A stretch of DNA of 64,000 bases from Flavobacteriales bacterium (GTDB lineage Bacteria > Bacteroidota > Bacteroidia > Flavobacteriales_D > Sanyastnellaceae), in contig JAGYJM010000002.1 of assembly GCA_018402085.1 (NCBI GenBank), forward strand, positions 682,001 through 746,000. Reading direction: 5' to 3'. Positions 16,844-25,439 of this stretch are shown one piece after another. The notes under the pieces were generated by a model. The model had not been told where the DNA came from, searched no databases, and worked only from the letters and a program-made list of their open reading frames with translations. Both the position numbers and the translations under genes were made by a program. The number at the start of each line of letters is the position of its first letter. Position 1 is the stretch's first letter.

Positions 16844-17736
16844 TGCTTGAAACCCATAATCTCTCTAAGAACTTTGGCAGCATTCGTGCGGTGCAGCAGA
16901 TGAATCTGCAAATACCCGAGGGCAGCGTATTCGGTATTCTCGGACCCAATGGCAGCGGTAAATCCACTACGCTCGGAATGGTGCTCGGGGTGGTCACGCC
17001 AAGCGAAGGCAGCTTCAGCTGGTTCGGTAAAGGCGATGATCACCACGTCAGGCGCGAAATAGGAGCAATTCTTGAACGACCGATCTTTTACCCCGCTTTC
17101 ACGGCTGTGCAGAACCTGAAGGTCACAGCTAAGATCAAAGGGGTGGGCCAGGAGCGCATTGATGAGTGTCTTAAACTGGTTGGTCTATTTGATCGCCGTC
17201 ACTCAAAGTTCAAAACTTACTCACTCGGCATGAAGCAACGGCTCGCCATTGCTGCAGCGATGCTGCCGGATCCCAAAGTGCTGATTCTTGATGAGCCTAC
17301 GAACGGACTCGACCCCACCGGTATTGCCGAGATTCGTGAGCTCATCAAAGACATCGCCCGGGGAGGCAAGACCATTGTGCTTGCCAGTCACCTCCTCGAT
17401 GAGGTGCAAAAGGTGTGTACTGAATTTTGCGTCTTACGATCCGGGAAGTTGATTTACCAGGGGCCCGTGAGTGAAACCGGCGAAAGCCTGCAACGAACCA
17501 CCGTAGATCTCGCGGCCGGTGATCAAGCCCTCGATGAGGTGCTCAAACGCATCGATTTAGTAGAGTCGTTTACAAAAATGCCTGACGGACACTACCGCGC
17601 AGAGGTAGCAGGAGAGTGCACCGCTGCCGATCTGAATAAAGTGCTCTTTGATCAAGGCATTGTCTTGTCGTACCTGCACACTCATAGACAAAGCCTTGAA
17701 GAGAAGTTTCTCGAAATCCTCAAAAACCAAGCCTGA
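16840..17736 (+). CDS. ABC transporter ATP-binding protein
   Basis: 298 residues, one nucleotide-binding domain with Walker A GPNGSGKST, signature YSLGMKQRLAIA (LGxxQ variant), Walker B VLILDEPTNGLDP and the switch His in VLASHLLDE, plus a C-terminal extension of about 80 residues as in CcmA/GldA-like exporters. Two adjacent Met codons (16840, 16843); the first overlaps the preceding stop by 4 bp. Works with the permease encoded directly downstream. Substrate unknown. Confidence 0.92.
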   Translation: MMLETHNLSKNFGSIRAVQQMNLQIPEGSVFGILGPNGSGKSTTLGMVLGVVTPSEGSFSWFGKGDDHHVRREIGAILERPIFYPAFTAVQNLKVTAKIKGVGQERIDECLKLVGLFDRRHSKFKTYSLGMKQRLAIAAAMLPDPKVLILDEPTNGLDPTGIAEIRELIKDIARGGKTIVLASHLLDEVQKVCTEFCVLRSGKLIYQGPVSETGESLQRTTVDLAAGDQALDEVLKRIDLVESFTKMPDGHYRAEVAGECTAADLNKVLFDQGIVLSYLHTHRQSLEEKFLEILKNQA

Positions 17737-18539
17737 TGCGCCTGCTGCAGATTGAACTCCTGAAACTTCGTCCCGCCCGCTATTTCTGGGTGCTCGGTGG
17801 TCTTTTCATTGCCATCCTCATCGGTATCCCGATAGGTACCTACGCACTAGGTAACTGGCTGATTGAGAACTTGTTCCCAAAGAATGGGGTTTTTCAGAAT
17901 ATTCTGCCTTTTTACGATTTTGCAGATATCTGGCAGAATTTCACCTTCCTGTTTCAATATGCCACCATTTTGCTTTCGAGCCTTGTGGTGATCAATGTAG
18001 CGCAAGAGTTCAGCTTGAGTACGGCGCGGCAGCAAGTGATTGACGGGCTCAGCCGCCGTGAATTTTTTCGCGGCAAAATATACCTGATGCTCGCCATCTC
18101 AGGGGTGATCACCTCGCTCGTTTTTCTGATTGGCCTGGTTTTCGGCCTCATGTATTCGCCGGTGACTTCGCCTGCTGTAATGTTCGCTAACGTCGAGTTC
18201 ATTGGGGCCTACTTTTTGCACCTGCTGCATGATTTTCTGCTCGCAATGTTTGTAGCGCAACTGGTACGCCGCACAGGCATCGCGGTGGTGATTTTCATCT
18301 TCTACGGCTGGATCGAATCGTTTATTGGTGCGTTGGTGCGCTTTGCCTGGCAAAAACCACTGCTGGCAGACCTGTTGCCCAATGCAGCTACGAAGGTGCT
18401 GATTCACAATCCGTTTCCGAAGTATGCGCTCGAAAAGACAGTCACTACGCTTCAATGGGGCGATCTCGCGATTTCTTTTGGATATATCATTTTCTGGCTG
18501 CTGATCAATCGTTGGCTTCTGCTGCGGCGCGATCTCTGA
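17736..18539 (+). CDS. ABC transporter permease (ABC-2 type)
   Basis: 267 residues with six hydrophobic segments: FWVLGGLFIAILIGIPIG, FLFQYATILLSSLVVINVA, LMLAISGVITSLVFLIGLVFG, LHDFLLAMFVAQ, AVVIFIFYGWIESFIGA and a last one near the end. The stretch QEFSLSTARQQVIDGLSRREFFRGK is the typical cytoplasmic coupling region of ABC-2 permeases. ATG overlaps the ATPase stop by one base. Last gene of the sigma factor operon; together with the ATPase it forms an exporter or a lipid/protein-handling complex of unknown cargo. Confidence 0.88.
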   Translation: MRLLQIELLKLRPARYFWVLGGLFIAILIGIPIGTYALGNWLIENLFPKNGVFQNILPFYDFADIWQNFTFLFQYATILLSSLVVINVAQEFSLSTARQQVIDGLSRREFFRGKIYLMLAISGVITSLVFLIGLVFGLMYSPVTSPAVMFANVEFIGAYFLHLLHDFLLAMFVAQLVRRTGIAVVIFIFYGWIESFIGALVRFAWQKPLLADLLPNAATKVLIHNPFPKYALEKTVTTLQWGDLAISFGYIIFWLLINRWLLLRRDL

Positions 18540-18580
18540 TTTTGGTCATAAAAGCAACTTTTATCGTCGTATTTTCATCC

Positions 18581-18600
18581 TGTAAGTAGTTTCACTTACA
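18581..18600 (+). promoter_or_regulatory. Inverted repeat before the Kazal-repeat gene
   Basis: Arms TGTAAGT and ACTTACA separated by AGTTTC, ending 8 bases before the ATG at 18609. It is downstream of the ABC operon stop at 18539. Could be an operator or leader hairpin; no T-run, so a poor terminator. Confidence 0.3.
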
Positions 18601-18608
18601 CGATCACT

Positions 18609-19931
18609 ATGCGAATAAATCAGGCTTTTTTGTCGCTTCTTGCGGCGTTTACCCTCCTTTCTTTCTGCGCAAAAGCGCAGGATTGTTACAATCTCGGATC
18701 CATAGATTTCGGTGATTGTGAAATGGCCATGGGCATCGGATTCATAAACAATGAGTGTGTGGCCATTTCCGGATGCGGTTGGGAAGTGGGGGGGATCGAC
18801 TACAGCGTTTTTAGCTTTGAAAGCTTTGAAGATTGCGCATCGTGTATAATTGAAAATCCCTGCATGGATCTCGGTGAGATTGATTTCGGCTTATGCGATA
18901 TGGCCATGGGTATTGCGGTTATCAACGGAGAATGCCAGGGTGTTTCAGGCTGTGGTTGGGAAGTTGGAGGCATAGATTACAGCCCCTATTTCTTTCAAAA
19001 CACTGAATCTTGCGAAGCCTGCCTGAATGGAGAAGAATGCGTTGACCTGCAAGGCATCGACTTTGGTTCTTGTGACGCTATTCTCGGGATTGGTTTGCTC
19101 GAAGGCACTTGTACCTACATCAGTGGCTGCAGTTGGGAAGCGGGCGGAGTAGATTATAGCGTCTACAGCTACGATTCGATGGCCGATTGCCAGCTGACAT
19201 GCGAAGAAGATCCGGGTTGCATTGATCTTAGCGGGCTTGATTTTGGCGATTGTGATTTATTTCTCGGTTACGCCAATGTAGATGGTTCGTGTGCGGCACT
19301 CTCAGGCTGCGGGTATAATGCCGGTGGAGTCGATTATAGTCCGTATTTTTTTGACACCGAAGACGCCTGCGAATTGATTTGCACAGGCTGTATAGACCCC
19401 TCATTGATTGGTACGCTTGATTGTGAAGACATCTATGAACCGGTTTGTGGCTGTGATGACCAGACCTATTGGAACAGTTGCTTTGCTCAGAACGACGCCG
19501 GTGTCACTGAATGGACCGACGGCCCGTGCGCATGTCCGGATTCAACTGTGGTAGACCTCGATATGGCCTGCTTTACAGTCATTGACCCGGTATGTGGTTG
19601 CGACGGAGAGACCTACAATAATTCATGTGAAGCCTATTTCTGGAACGGCATTACACAGTGGACAGACGGGCCGTGTGATACCGGGGTAGAGGATGCTTCC
19701 GGATCGAAAATTGAACTGTGGTACCTGCGATCCGGCATGCTTCATATCGAAGGAGTTCGCCATCCGGCGCTTCTGCGCCTGTATGCGCTCAACGGACAGC
19801 TCATCTTTGAAGGCAATCTTGCGGCGAATCAGCGCAGCTTGCAGCTTCCCGCGCTTTTGCGCGGTATTTACATCGCAGAAGCGATGGAAGAGGGAAGTCG
19901 CCCGGTAAGGAAGCGCATAGTGATTTATTGA
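18609..19931 (+). CDS. Secreted Cys-rich repeat protein with Kazal-like domains and T9SS sorting domain
   Basis: 440 residues. After the signal peptide (FLSLLAAFTLLSFCAKAQ) come four repeats of about 57 residues, each with six or so Cys and the core SGCGWEVGGIDYS (variants SGCSWEAGGVDYS, SGCGYNAGGVDYS) preceded by DFGxC. Then two Kazal-like inhibitor units, recognisable by PVCGCDDQTYWNSC and PVCGCDGETYNNSC followed by TDGPC. The last 65 residues form a type A T9SS signal (LRLYALNGQLIFEGNL ... GIYIAEAM ... RKRIVIY). The protein is therefore carried across the outer membrane and either anchored or released. A protease-inhibitor role is inferred from the Kazal motif; the 57-residue repeat is not one I recognise. 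Confidence 0.85.
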   Translation: MRINQAFLSLLAAFTLLSFCAKAQDCYNLGSIDFGDCEMAMGIGFINNECVAISGCGWEVGGIDYSVFSFESFEDCASCIIENPCMDLGEIDFGLCDMAMGIAVINGECQGVSGCGWEVGGIDYSPYFFQNTESCEACLNGEECVDLQGIDFGSCDAILGIGLLEGTCTYISGCSWEAGGVDYSVYSYDSMADCQLTCEEDPGCIDLSGLDFGDCDLFLGYANVDGSCAALSGCGYNAGGVDYSPYFFDTEDACELICTGCIDPSLIGTLDCEDIYEPVCGCDDQTYWNSCFAQNDAGVTEWTDGPCACPDSTVVDLDMACFTVIDPVCGCDGETYNNSCEAYFWNGITQWTDGPCDTGVEDASGSKIELWYLRSGMLHIEGVRHPALLRLYALNGQLIFEGNLAANQRSLQLPALLRGIYIAEAMEEGSRPVRKRIVIY

Positions 19932-19979
19932 GAAAGGCAAAATGGTCTTTCAGGTGAATTACGGGCGCATTCGAGGGCA

Positions 19980-21218
19980 TCACTCATAACGCAGCGATTC
20001 GATAGGATCGAGCGCAGCAGCGCGCTTCGCAGGGTAGTAGCCGCTGATCACGCTTGTCAGAAAGCAGAGGGTGACACCAACAATGATCCACAACCACGGA
20101 ATGACAAAAGGCGTCTCGAAGAAGAGCGAGACCATATTACCGATCAGCAGTCCGAGAAGGATGCCAAAAAATCCACCAATCTGACCGATCACGATGGCCT
20201 CTACGAGAAACTGCATTCTGATGATGGCGGCACTTGCGCCAATGGCCTTGCGCACACCAATTTCACGAGTTCGCTCAGTCACAGAAACCAACATGATATT
20301 CATGAGCCCTATGCCCGCGCCGAACAGCGTGATGATACCGATTACAGTGGCTGCAATGGTGACAACGTCTATGCCTTCAAGCATGGTTTCGATCATGGCG
20401 CTGCTTTGTTGGATGTCAAATGAAGAGGCTGCGCCTGCAGCATCTTGCCGGATCACCCTGAAGACACCGTAAGCTTCGCTGATGGCATCATCCATACTGC
20501 GGGCATCGCTTACCTGAACGCTCACACTGTAATTCGTGTTCTCAGTGGCGTATTGCTTTCTCAGGTTGCTCAGCGTGATAAAACACTGGTTGTCTTGCGA
20601 CATGCCCATGACCTGGCCCTTTGAAGCCAACACACCGACTACCCGGCAGGGGAAGGAGCCAATGGAAATTTCAGCGTCTACCGGGTCTTCCCACTCCTTA
20701 AATAGCTCATTGACAATATCTTGACCGAGGATCACCAGGTTCTGAGAGCTGCTCATATCACCCGGCGTGAAGCCACGTCCGCTGGCGAGCTCATAGCCTG
20801 AGATGCGCAAGTAGTTTTCATCAATCCCGAGTACTTGCACATTAGGGTTGGTTTTCTCTTCAGCGCGTTTCAAAGTGGCCACACTGGAACCAAAGGCTGA
20901 AAGCCCTACACGAGCACCAAAGTTGTAGTTCTCCTTAAATTCTTTCGCCTGTCTGTACGTGATGGGCTGGCCCTGTTTTTCGACGCGCCCCATGCGGCGC
21001 CCGCGACTCCGTTTCATCTCCACCGTGAAGGTGTTGGTACCGAGAGAAGAGAATTCTTGCTGGATGTTCGATTTGAGCGATTCAGTGGCGGTCACCATAG
21101 ACACCAGTGCCATAATTCCGATGGCGATGATCGAAACCGTCAGGATGGTACGCAAAAGCTGACTCCTTATGGAGCGGATCGAAACTTTTATGTTTTCGGC
21201 TACTGTGGCCCTTTTCAT
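19980..21218 (-). CDS. MacB/FtsX-type ABC transporter permease
   Basis: 412 residues from ATG 21218 (MKRATVAENIKVSIRSIRSQLLRTILT); the track adds 21 residues upstream. Topology is that of MacB permeases: one N-terminal membrane segment, a large periplasmic MacB_PCD domain (residues 40 to 270, with RGFTPGDM, LGQDIVNELF, VGVLASKG), then three segments of the FtsX domain ending in SGYYPAKRAAALDPIESLRYE, the usual C-terminus. No ATPase gene is adjacent, so the partner must be encoded elsewhere. Such mechanotransmission permeases drive export of peptides, siderophores or lipoproteins. Confidence 0.92.
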   Translation of the reverse strand: MKRATVAENIKVSIRSIRSQLLRTILTVSIIAIGIMALVSMVTATESLKSNIQQEFSSLGTNTFTVEMKRSRGRRMGRVEKQGQPITYRQAKEFKENYNFGARVGLSAFGSSVATLKRAEEKTNPNVQVLGIDENYLRISGYELASGRGFTPGDMSSSQNLVILGQDIVNELFKEWEDPVDAEISIGSFPCRVVGVLASKGQVMGMSQDNQCFITLSNLRKQYATENTNYSVSVQVSDARSMDDAISEAYGVFRVIRQDAAGAASSFDIQQSSAMIETMLEGIDVVTIAATVIGIITLFGAGIGLMNIMLVSVTERTREIGVRKAIGASAAIIRMQFLVEAIVIGQIGGFFGILLGLLIGNMVSLFFETPFVIPWLWIIVGVTLCFLTSVISGYYPAKRAAALDPIESLRYE

Positions 21219-21308
21219 GAATCCAAATGTAGCGAAAGGGTACACTTCACCGCATGAAATCTTGTGAACGGCATGATTCAAGGCCGTGCGGCTTCCGGCT
21301 GAAGTTTC

Positions 21309-21316
21309 TATCTTTG
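21309..21316 (+). promoter_or_regulatory. -7 box TATCTTTG upstream of aconitase
   Basis: Perfect TAnnTTTG match 42 bases before the aconitase ATG at 21358 and inside the longer ORF-track reading frame, which argues that the frame upstream of 21358 is not translated. Confidence 0.5.
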
Positions 21317-21357
21317 CAGCCCTAAGAAAGTTCTTTCAAAATTTCAACACCACCTTT

Positions 21358-23625
21358 ATGGTATTCGATATCGAAATGATCCGTGAGGTTTACGCTAAAA
21401 TGCCCGAACGCATTGAACAGGCGCGAAAGCTGACAGGTAAACCACTCACCCTCTCAGAAAAAATTCTTTATAGCCACCTTTGGGACGCCGAACCCAAAGA
21501 AGAGTATACCCGTGGCAAATCATACGTGAACTTCTCGCCTGACCGCGTGGCGATGCAGGATGCAACAGCCCAGATGGCATTGCTTCAGTTTATGCAGGCA
21601 GGTCGCGACAAAGTAGCAGTTCCTTCTACAGTGCATTGCGACCACTTGATACAGGCACGTATCGGCGCGAACAAAGACCTCCAGGAGTCGATCAACAAGA
21701 ACAATGAAGTCTTCAACTTCCTTCAGTCGGTGTCTAACAAATACGGCATTGGCTTCTGGAAGCCCGGCGCAGGGATCATTCACCAGGTGGTACTTGAAAA
21801 CTACGCCTTCCCGGGTGGAATGATGATCGGCACTGATTCGCATACGGTGAATGCAGGCGGACTCGGAATGGTGGCCATCGGCGTTGGTGGTGCCGATGCG
21901 GTTGACGTTATGGCCGGAATGCCCTGGGAGCTGAAATTCCCGAAACTTATTGGGGTGCACCTCACCGGGAAGATGAATGGCTGGACAAGCGCAAAAGACG
22001 TGATCCTGAAAGTAGCCGGAATACTCACAGTGAAAGGAGGCACCGGGTCGATCGTAGAGTATTTCGGTCCGGGTGCCGAATCGATCTCGTGTACCGGTAA
22101 AGGAACCATCTGTAACATGGGCGCAGAGATCGGTGCAACAACCTCAACCTTCGGTTACGATGACAGCATGGAGCGTTATCTCCGTGCTACCGGACGCACA
22201 GAAGTGGCCGAAGCGGCCAATGAAATTCGTGAACATCTCACGGCTGATGCCGCATGCTACGAACGCCCTGAAGCGTACTTTGATGAGGTGATCCATATCA
22301 ACCTTTCCGAACTTGAGCCACACCTCAACGGACCATTCAGTCCGGACATCGCTACGCCGATTTCAAAAATGGCTGAAGAAGCAGAGAAGAACGGATGGCC
22401 AACCAAAGTGGAGTACGGACTGATCGGTTCCTGCACCAACTCAAGCTATGAAGATATCTCACGTTCTGCTTCGATAGCGAAGCAAGCGACCAATAAAAAA
22501 CTGAAGACACGGGCCAATATCACTATTACCCCGGGCTCTGAGCAAGTGCGCTTTACCATTGAGCGTGACGGTTTCATCAACATCTTTGAAGACCTTGGTG
22601 CCAGCGTGTTTGCCAATGCCTGTGGGCCATGCATCGGACAGTGGGCACGCGAGGGGGCTGAAAAGAAAGAGAAGAACACCATCGTTCACTCGTTCAACCG
22701 AAACTTCGCGAAGCGTGCAGACGGCAATCCGAACACCCATGCTTTTGTTGGTTCGCCTGAACTCGTGACGGCTATCGCCATTGCCGGAGACCTTCGCTTC
22801 AACCCACTCACCGACAAACTGATCAATGAGTCGGGTGAAGAAGTGCTGCTTGAGCCACCACACGGAGAAGAACTTCCGGAAAAAGGCTTTGACGTTGAAG
22901 ATCCGGGCTATGTAGCTCCGGCAGAAGATGGCAGCCGGGTTGAAGTTGTTGTCAAAGAGGGTAGCGATCGCCTTCAGTTGCTCGATCCTTTTAATCCTTG
23001 GGATGGTGAAAACCTCACGGGAGCCAAACTACTCATCAAAGCCTTCGGTAAATGTACCACCGACCACATCTCGATGGCGGGGCCATGGTTGCGCTACCGC
23101 GGTCACCTCGATAACATCGCCAACAACACGCTAACCGGTGCGGTAAATGCATTTAATCAGGAGACCAACAAGGTCAAAAACCAACTCACCGGAGAATACG
23201 GGGAGGTGCCTCAGGTACAGCGTGACTACAAGGCGGAAGGAGTTCCTACGGTCGTGGTTGGCGATAGCAACTACGGTGAGGGTTCTAGCCGTGAGCATGC
23301 CGCGATGCAGCCCCGTCACCTCGGAGTGAAGGTTGTGTTGGTCAAGAGCTTTGCCCGCATTCACGAGACGAACCTCAAAAAGCAAGGTATGCTCGCTCTC
23401 ACCTTTGCAGATGAAAGCGACTACGATAAGATCCGGGAAGATGATGTTTTCAACTTCGTTGATCTGAAAGACTTTGCTCCCGAGAAGCAGGTCACCATTG
23501 AGCTTGTGCATAAAGACGGCATAACAGATACCATCATGACCAATCACAGCTACAATGAGCAGCAGATTGGTTGGTACCGCGCCGGATCAGCTCTGAACCT
23601 GATCAAAGAGCAGAATAAAGACTAA
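21358..23625 (+). CDS. acn: Aconitate hydratase (mitochondrial-type)
   Basis: 755 residues from ATG 21358 ([19 protein letters not shown]). Interconverts citrate and isocitrate in the TCA cycle with a [4Fe-4S] cluster. Cluster ligands are seen in [16 protein letters not shown] and in [13 protein letters not shown]; substrate-binding stretches include [24 protein letters not shown] and, in the C-terminal swivel domain, [22 protein letters not shown]. Domain order and length match the eukaryotic mitochondrial type found in Bacteroidota rather than AcnA or AcnB of E. coli. A strong terminator follows. Confidence 0.97.
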   Translation: MVFDIEMIREVYAKMPERIEQARKLTGKPLTLSEKILYSHLWDAEPKEEYTRGKSYVNFSPDRVAMQDATAQMALLQFMQAGRDKVAVPSTVHCDHLIQARIGANKDLQESINKNNEVFNFLQSVSNKYGIGFWKPGAGIIHQVVLENYAFPGGMMIGTDSHTVNAGGLGMVAIGVGGADAVDVMAGMPWELKFPKLIGVHLTGKMNGWTSAKDVILKVAGILTVKGGTGSIVEYFGPGAESISCTGKGTICNMGAEIGATTSTFGYDDSMERYLRATGRTEVAEAANEIREHLTADAACYERPEAYFDEVIHINLSELEPHLNGPFSPDIATPISKMAEEAEKNGWPTKVEYGLIGSCTNSSYEDISRSASIAKQATNKKLKTRANITITPGSEQVRFTIERDGFINIFEDLGASVFANACGPCIGQWAREGAEKKEKNTIVHSFNRNFAKRADGNPNTHAFVGSPELVTAIAIAGDLRFNPLTDKLINESGEEVLLEPPHGEELPEKGFDVEDPGYVAPAEDGSRVEVVVKEGSDRLQLLDPFNPWDGENLTGAKLLIKAFGKCTTDHISMAGPWLRYRGHLDNIANNTLTGAVNAFNQETNKVKNQLTGEYGEVPQVQRDYKAEGVPTVVVGDSNYGEGSSREHAAMQPRHLGVKVVLVKSFARIHETNLKKQGMLALTFADESDYDKIREDDVFNFVDLKDFAPEKQVTIELVHKDGITDTIMTNHSYNEQQIGWYRAGSALNLIKEQNKD

Positions 23626-23648
23626 GGTTAAAACTATTCGAAATAAAA

Positions 23649-23677
23649 AATCCGCAGAATTATCTGCGGATTTTTTT
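23649..23677 (+). terminator. Intrinsic terminator after aconitase
   Basis: Stem AATCCGCAGA / TCTGCGGATT with loop ATTA, followed by TTTTTT; located 24 bases after the aconitase stop. Confidence 0.9.
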
Positions 23678-23790
23678 GTTGGAACAACTTGGTTAAGCGT
23701 AGAAAGAACCGTCTCGTAGTGTAGAACAGATGAAGATAAAGTGTAATAAGAGAGTGCTTTCAGGCTTCAGTTGTTGTGAGTTTCGAATGT

Positions 23791-24132
23791 CTACTTTCCG
23801 GTAGCGCGAAATACAAAGCGCATGTGGTGAACCTCTTCACCGGTGCTTGCGAAGCGCATGCCTTCCAGTTTGCGAATCACATAATTGCGGAACTCTGCAT
23901 TACTGGCGTTCGACTCGAGAACGGTAATCATACCGCAGCTCTCGATGCGAAAGCTCACGAGCACCACCTCCACATCATGTGTAGGCTTGAGAGTTCCTGG
24001 GTAGCTGATGAGCCGCGAAATCTCTTTACGGACTTCGACGGTAGCGGCAACGGGGTTTCCTCCGGCGTTGGCAGTCTGAGCCAACGAAGCAATGAGGAGG
24101 AGAGTTGAGAATGAGCGAATTACACGTTTCAC
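23791..24132 (-). CDS. Small exported protein, TonB-C-like
   Basis: 113 residues from GTG 24132 (VKRVIRSFSTLLLIASLAQTANA, a signal peptide); the track start is a TTG eight codons earlier. The mature part (GTLKPTHDVEVVLVSFRIESCGMITVLESNASNAEFRNYVIRKLEGMRF) has the pattern of a TonB C-terminal-like or energy-transducer beta-alpha-beta unit: V.V.F.I...G.I..v.s.n....f...v...l..m. No membrane anchor or Pro-rich spacer. Periplasmic, function unknown. It stands alone between aconitase (convergent) and pdeM (divergent). Confidence 0.65.
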   Translation of the reverse strand: MKRVIRSFSTLLLIASLAQTANAGGNPVAATVEVRKEISRLISYPGTLKPTHDVEVVLVSFRIESCGMITVLESNASNAEFRNYVIRKLEGMRFASTGEEVHHMRFVFRATGK

Positions 24133-24307
24133 AGTGGGTTGTTTTTCTTGGTGCAAATGTCTGACGAGTTTCTCGTTGAACCGATTAATGCCCTGTGAAT
24201 GCTATGTTGTTGATTTGCAATGAAGATTAAGCGCAGGTTCCTTTTATGAAGGGCATATTAACTTCCATTCATGTCGAAACTGTCTCCTTCTCGGTATTTT
24301 TACCGCT

Positions 24308-24952
24308 ATGAGCGTTTTTGAACTGCCAAACGGTGAAAAATTAATGCTGCTGCCGCAACGTGCCGCAATGTGGAACAGGTCCAAAATGCTCATCGTAAGC
24401 GATATTCATATTGGTAAAAGCGGGCATTTTCGAAAAAACGGAGTGCCCCTCCCTGTGGATACGAACAACGAGAATCTCTGGAAACTCTCAGGTCTACTCC
24501 TCGACCACAAACCTGAACGACTCCTGATTCTGGGTGATCTTTTTCACAGCAGTTACAATCCTGAATGGGAGGCCTTTAATGATATGCTGGCCAATTTCGA
24601 TCAACTGGAAACCATTCTGGTTAAAGGAAACCACGACCCGATATCCAATGAGCGATTGCTCACAAGCGGCATGATAATCCACAATGAACTTATTGAAGAT
24701 GGATTTCATTTCACACACGAGCCCATAGAAGAGGACCGGGGCGGCAGGGGATATAACCTGAGCGGACATCTTCATCCGGCAGTGAAATTGAAGGGCGTCG
24801 GACGTCAGCACCTGCGCCTGCCATGTTTTTGGTTTACCGAAAAAAACGGAGTTCTGCCGGCTTTCGGCAGCTTCACCGGTACGCATCCCATTCGGCCTAA
24901 AAAAGCAGATAAGGTCTACGCCATCACAAACGAGCAGGTAGTGGAGGTGTGA
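24308..24952 (+). CDS. pdeM: Ligase-associated DNA damage response endonuclease PdeM
   Basis: 214 residues, calcineurin-like metallophosphoesterase with every metal motif: SDIHIGKSGHFRK, LLILGDLFHS, VKGNHD, FTHEP and SGHLHP. The SDxHxGK and FRKxGxPxP pattern is that of the PdeM family, which in many bacteria sits with an ATP-dependent DNA ligase, Lhr-like helicase and exonuclease. None of those partners is in this window; the gene is single, convergent with the MORN-like protein (2 bp between stops). Role in DNA repair is inferred from the family. Confidence 0.9.
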   Translation: MSVFELPNGEKLMLLPQRAAMWNRSKMLIVSDIHIGKSGHFRKNGVPLPVDTNNENLWKLSGLLLDHKPERLLILGDLFHSSYNPEWEAFNDMLANFDQLETILVKGNHDPISNERLLTSGMIIHNELIEDGFHFTHEPIEEDRGGRGYNLSGHLHPAVKLKGVGRQHLRLPCFWFTEKNGVLPAFGSFTGTHPIRPKKADKVYAITNEQVVEV

Positions 24953-24953
24953 G

Positions 24954-25343
24954 CTAACGCTGGCTGATCAGCTCCGTCTCTTTAAGCAATACGCCACGAC
25001 GGTATCGGTATTCTTTGACCTTTCGCCCATTCTTATCATAGTCGTAATGGGTGCCTTCTTCGAACCCATTCTCATAAAATTCCCATGACTTCACGTGGCC
25101 ATTTTCCCAATAGTAGATCCATTCACCGTGCTCTACACCTCGCTGGTAATGACCCACATAATCGAGTTGGCCATTGGGGTAGTACAGCTCTTCTTTGACA
25201 CGGTCCTGGCCTTTCCCCTTGGTGTATACCACTACATAAGGCTTGCCATTGTCATGCTTGCGCACGATGTGTTTGGTGAGCGATGTTTGCTGCAGCGAGA
25301 GTGGCGCAATGACGAATAATAGAAGTGTGAAATAGGTCTGCAT
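24954..25343 (-). CDS. Exported MORN/YwqK-type repeat protein
   Basis: 129 residues, signal-like N-terminus MQTYFTLLLFVIAPLSLQQ. The remainder consists of repeats of the form YYPNGQLDYVGHYQRGVEHGEWIYYWENGHVKSWEFYENG, i.e. the Y(Y)xNGxxxxxxxYxxGxxxGxWxxY pattern of MORN_2/YwqK proteins. Such proteins are abundant and poorly understood in Bacteroidota; some relatives are annotated as antitoxins, but no toxin is adjacent. Periplasmic or surface-located; function unknown. Confidence 0.8.
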   Translation of the reverse strand: MQTYFTLLLFVIAPLSLQQTSLTKHIVRKHDNGKPYVVVYTKGKGQDRVKEELYYPNGQLDYVGHYQRGVEHGEWIYYWENGHVKSWEFYENGFEEGTHYDYDKNGRKVKEYRYRRGVLLKETELISQR

Positions 25344-25439
25344 CTTTATAGGGCTGGTTATAAGCTATACGCATTTGGGATGCGGGGGTTTCAGCTCAAT
25401 GAAGAAACCAATTGCCTTGAGTCTCGTAGAAAACAGCGA

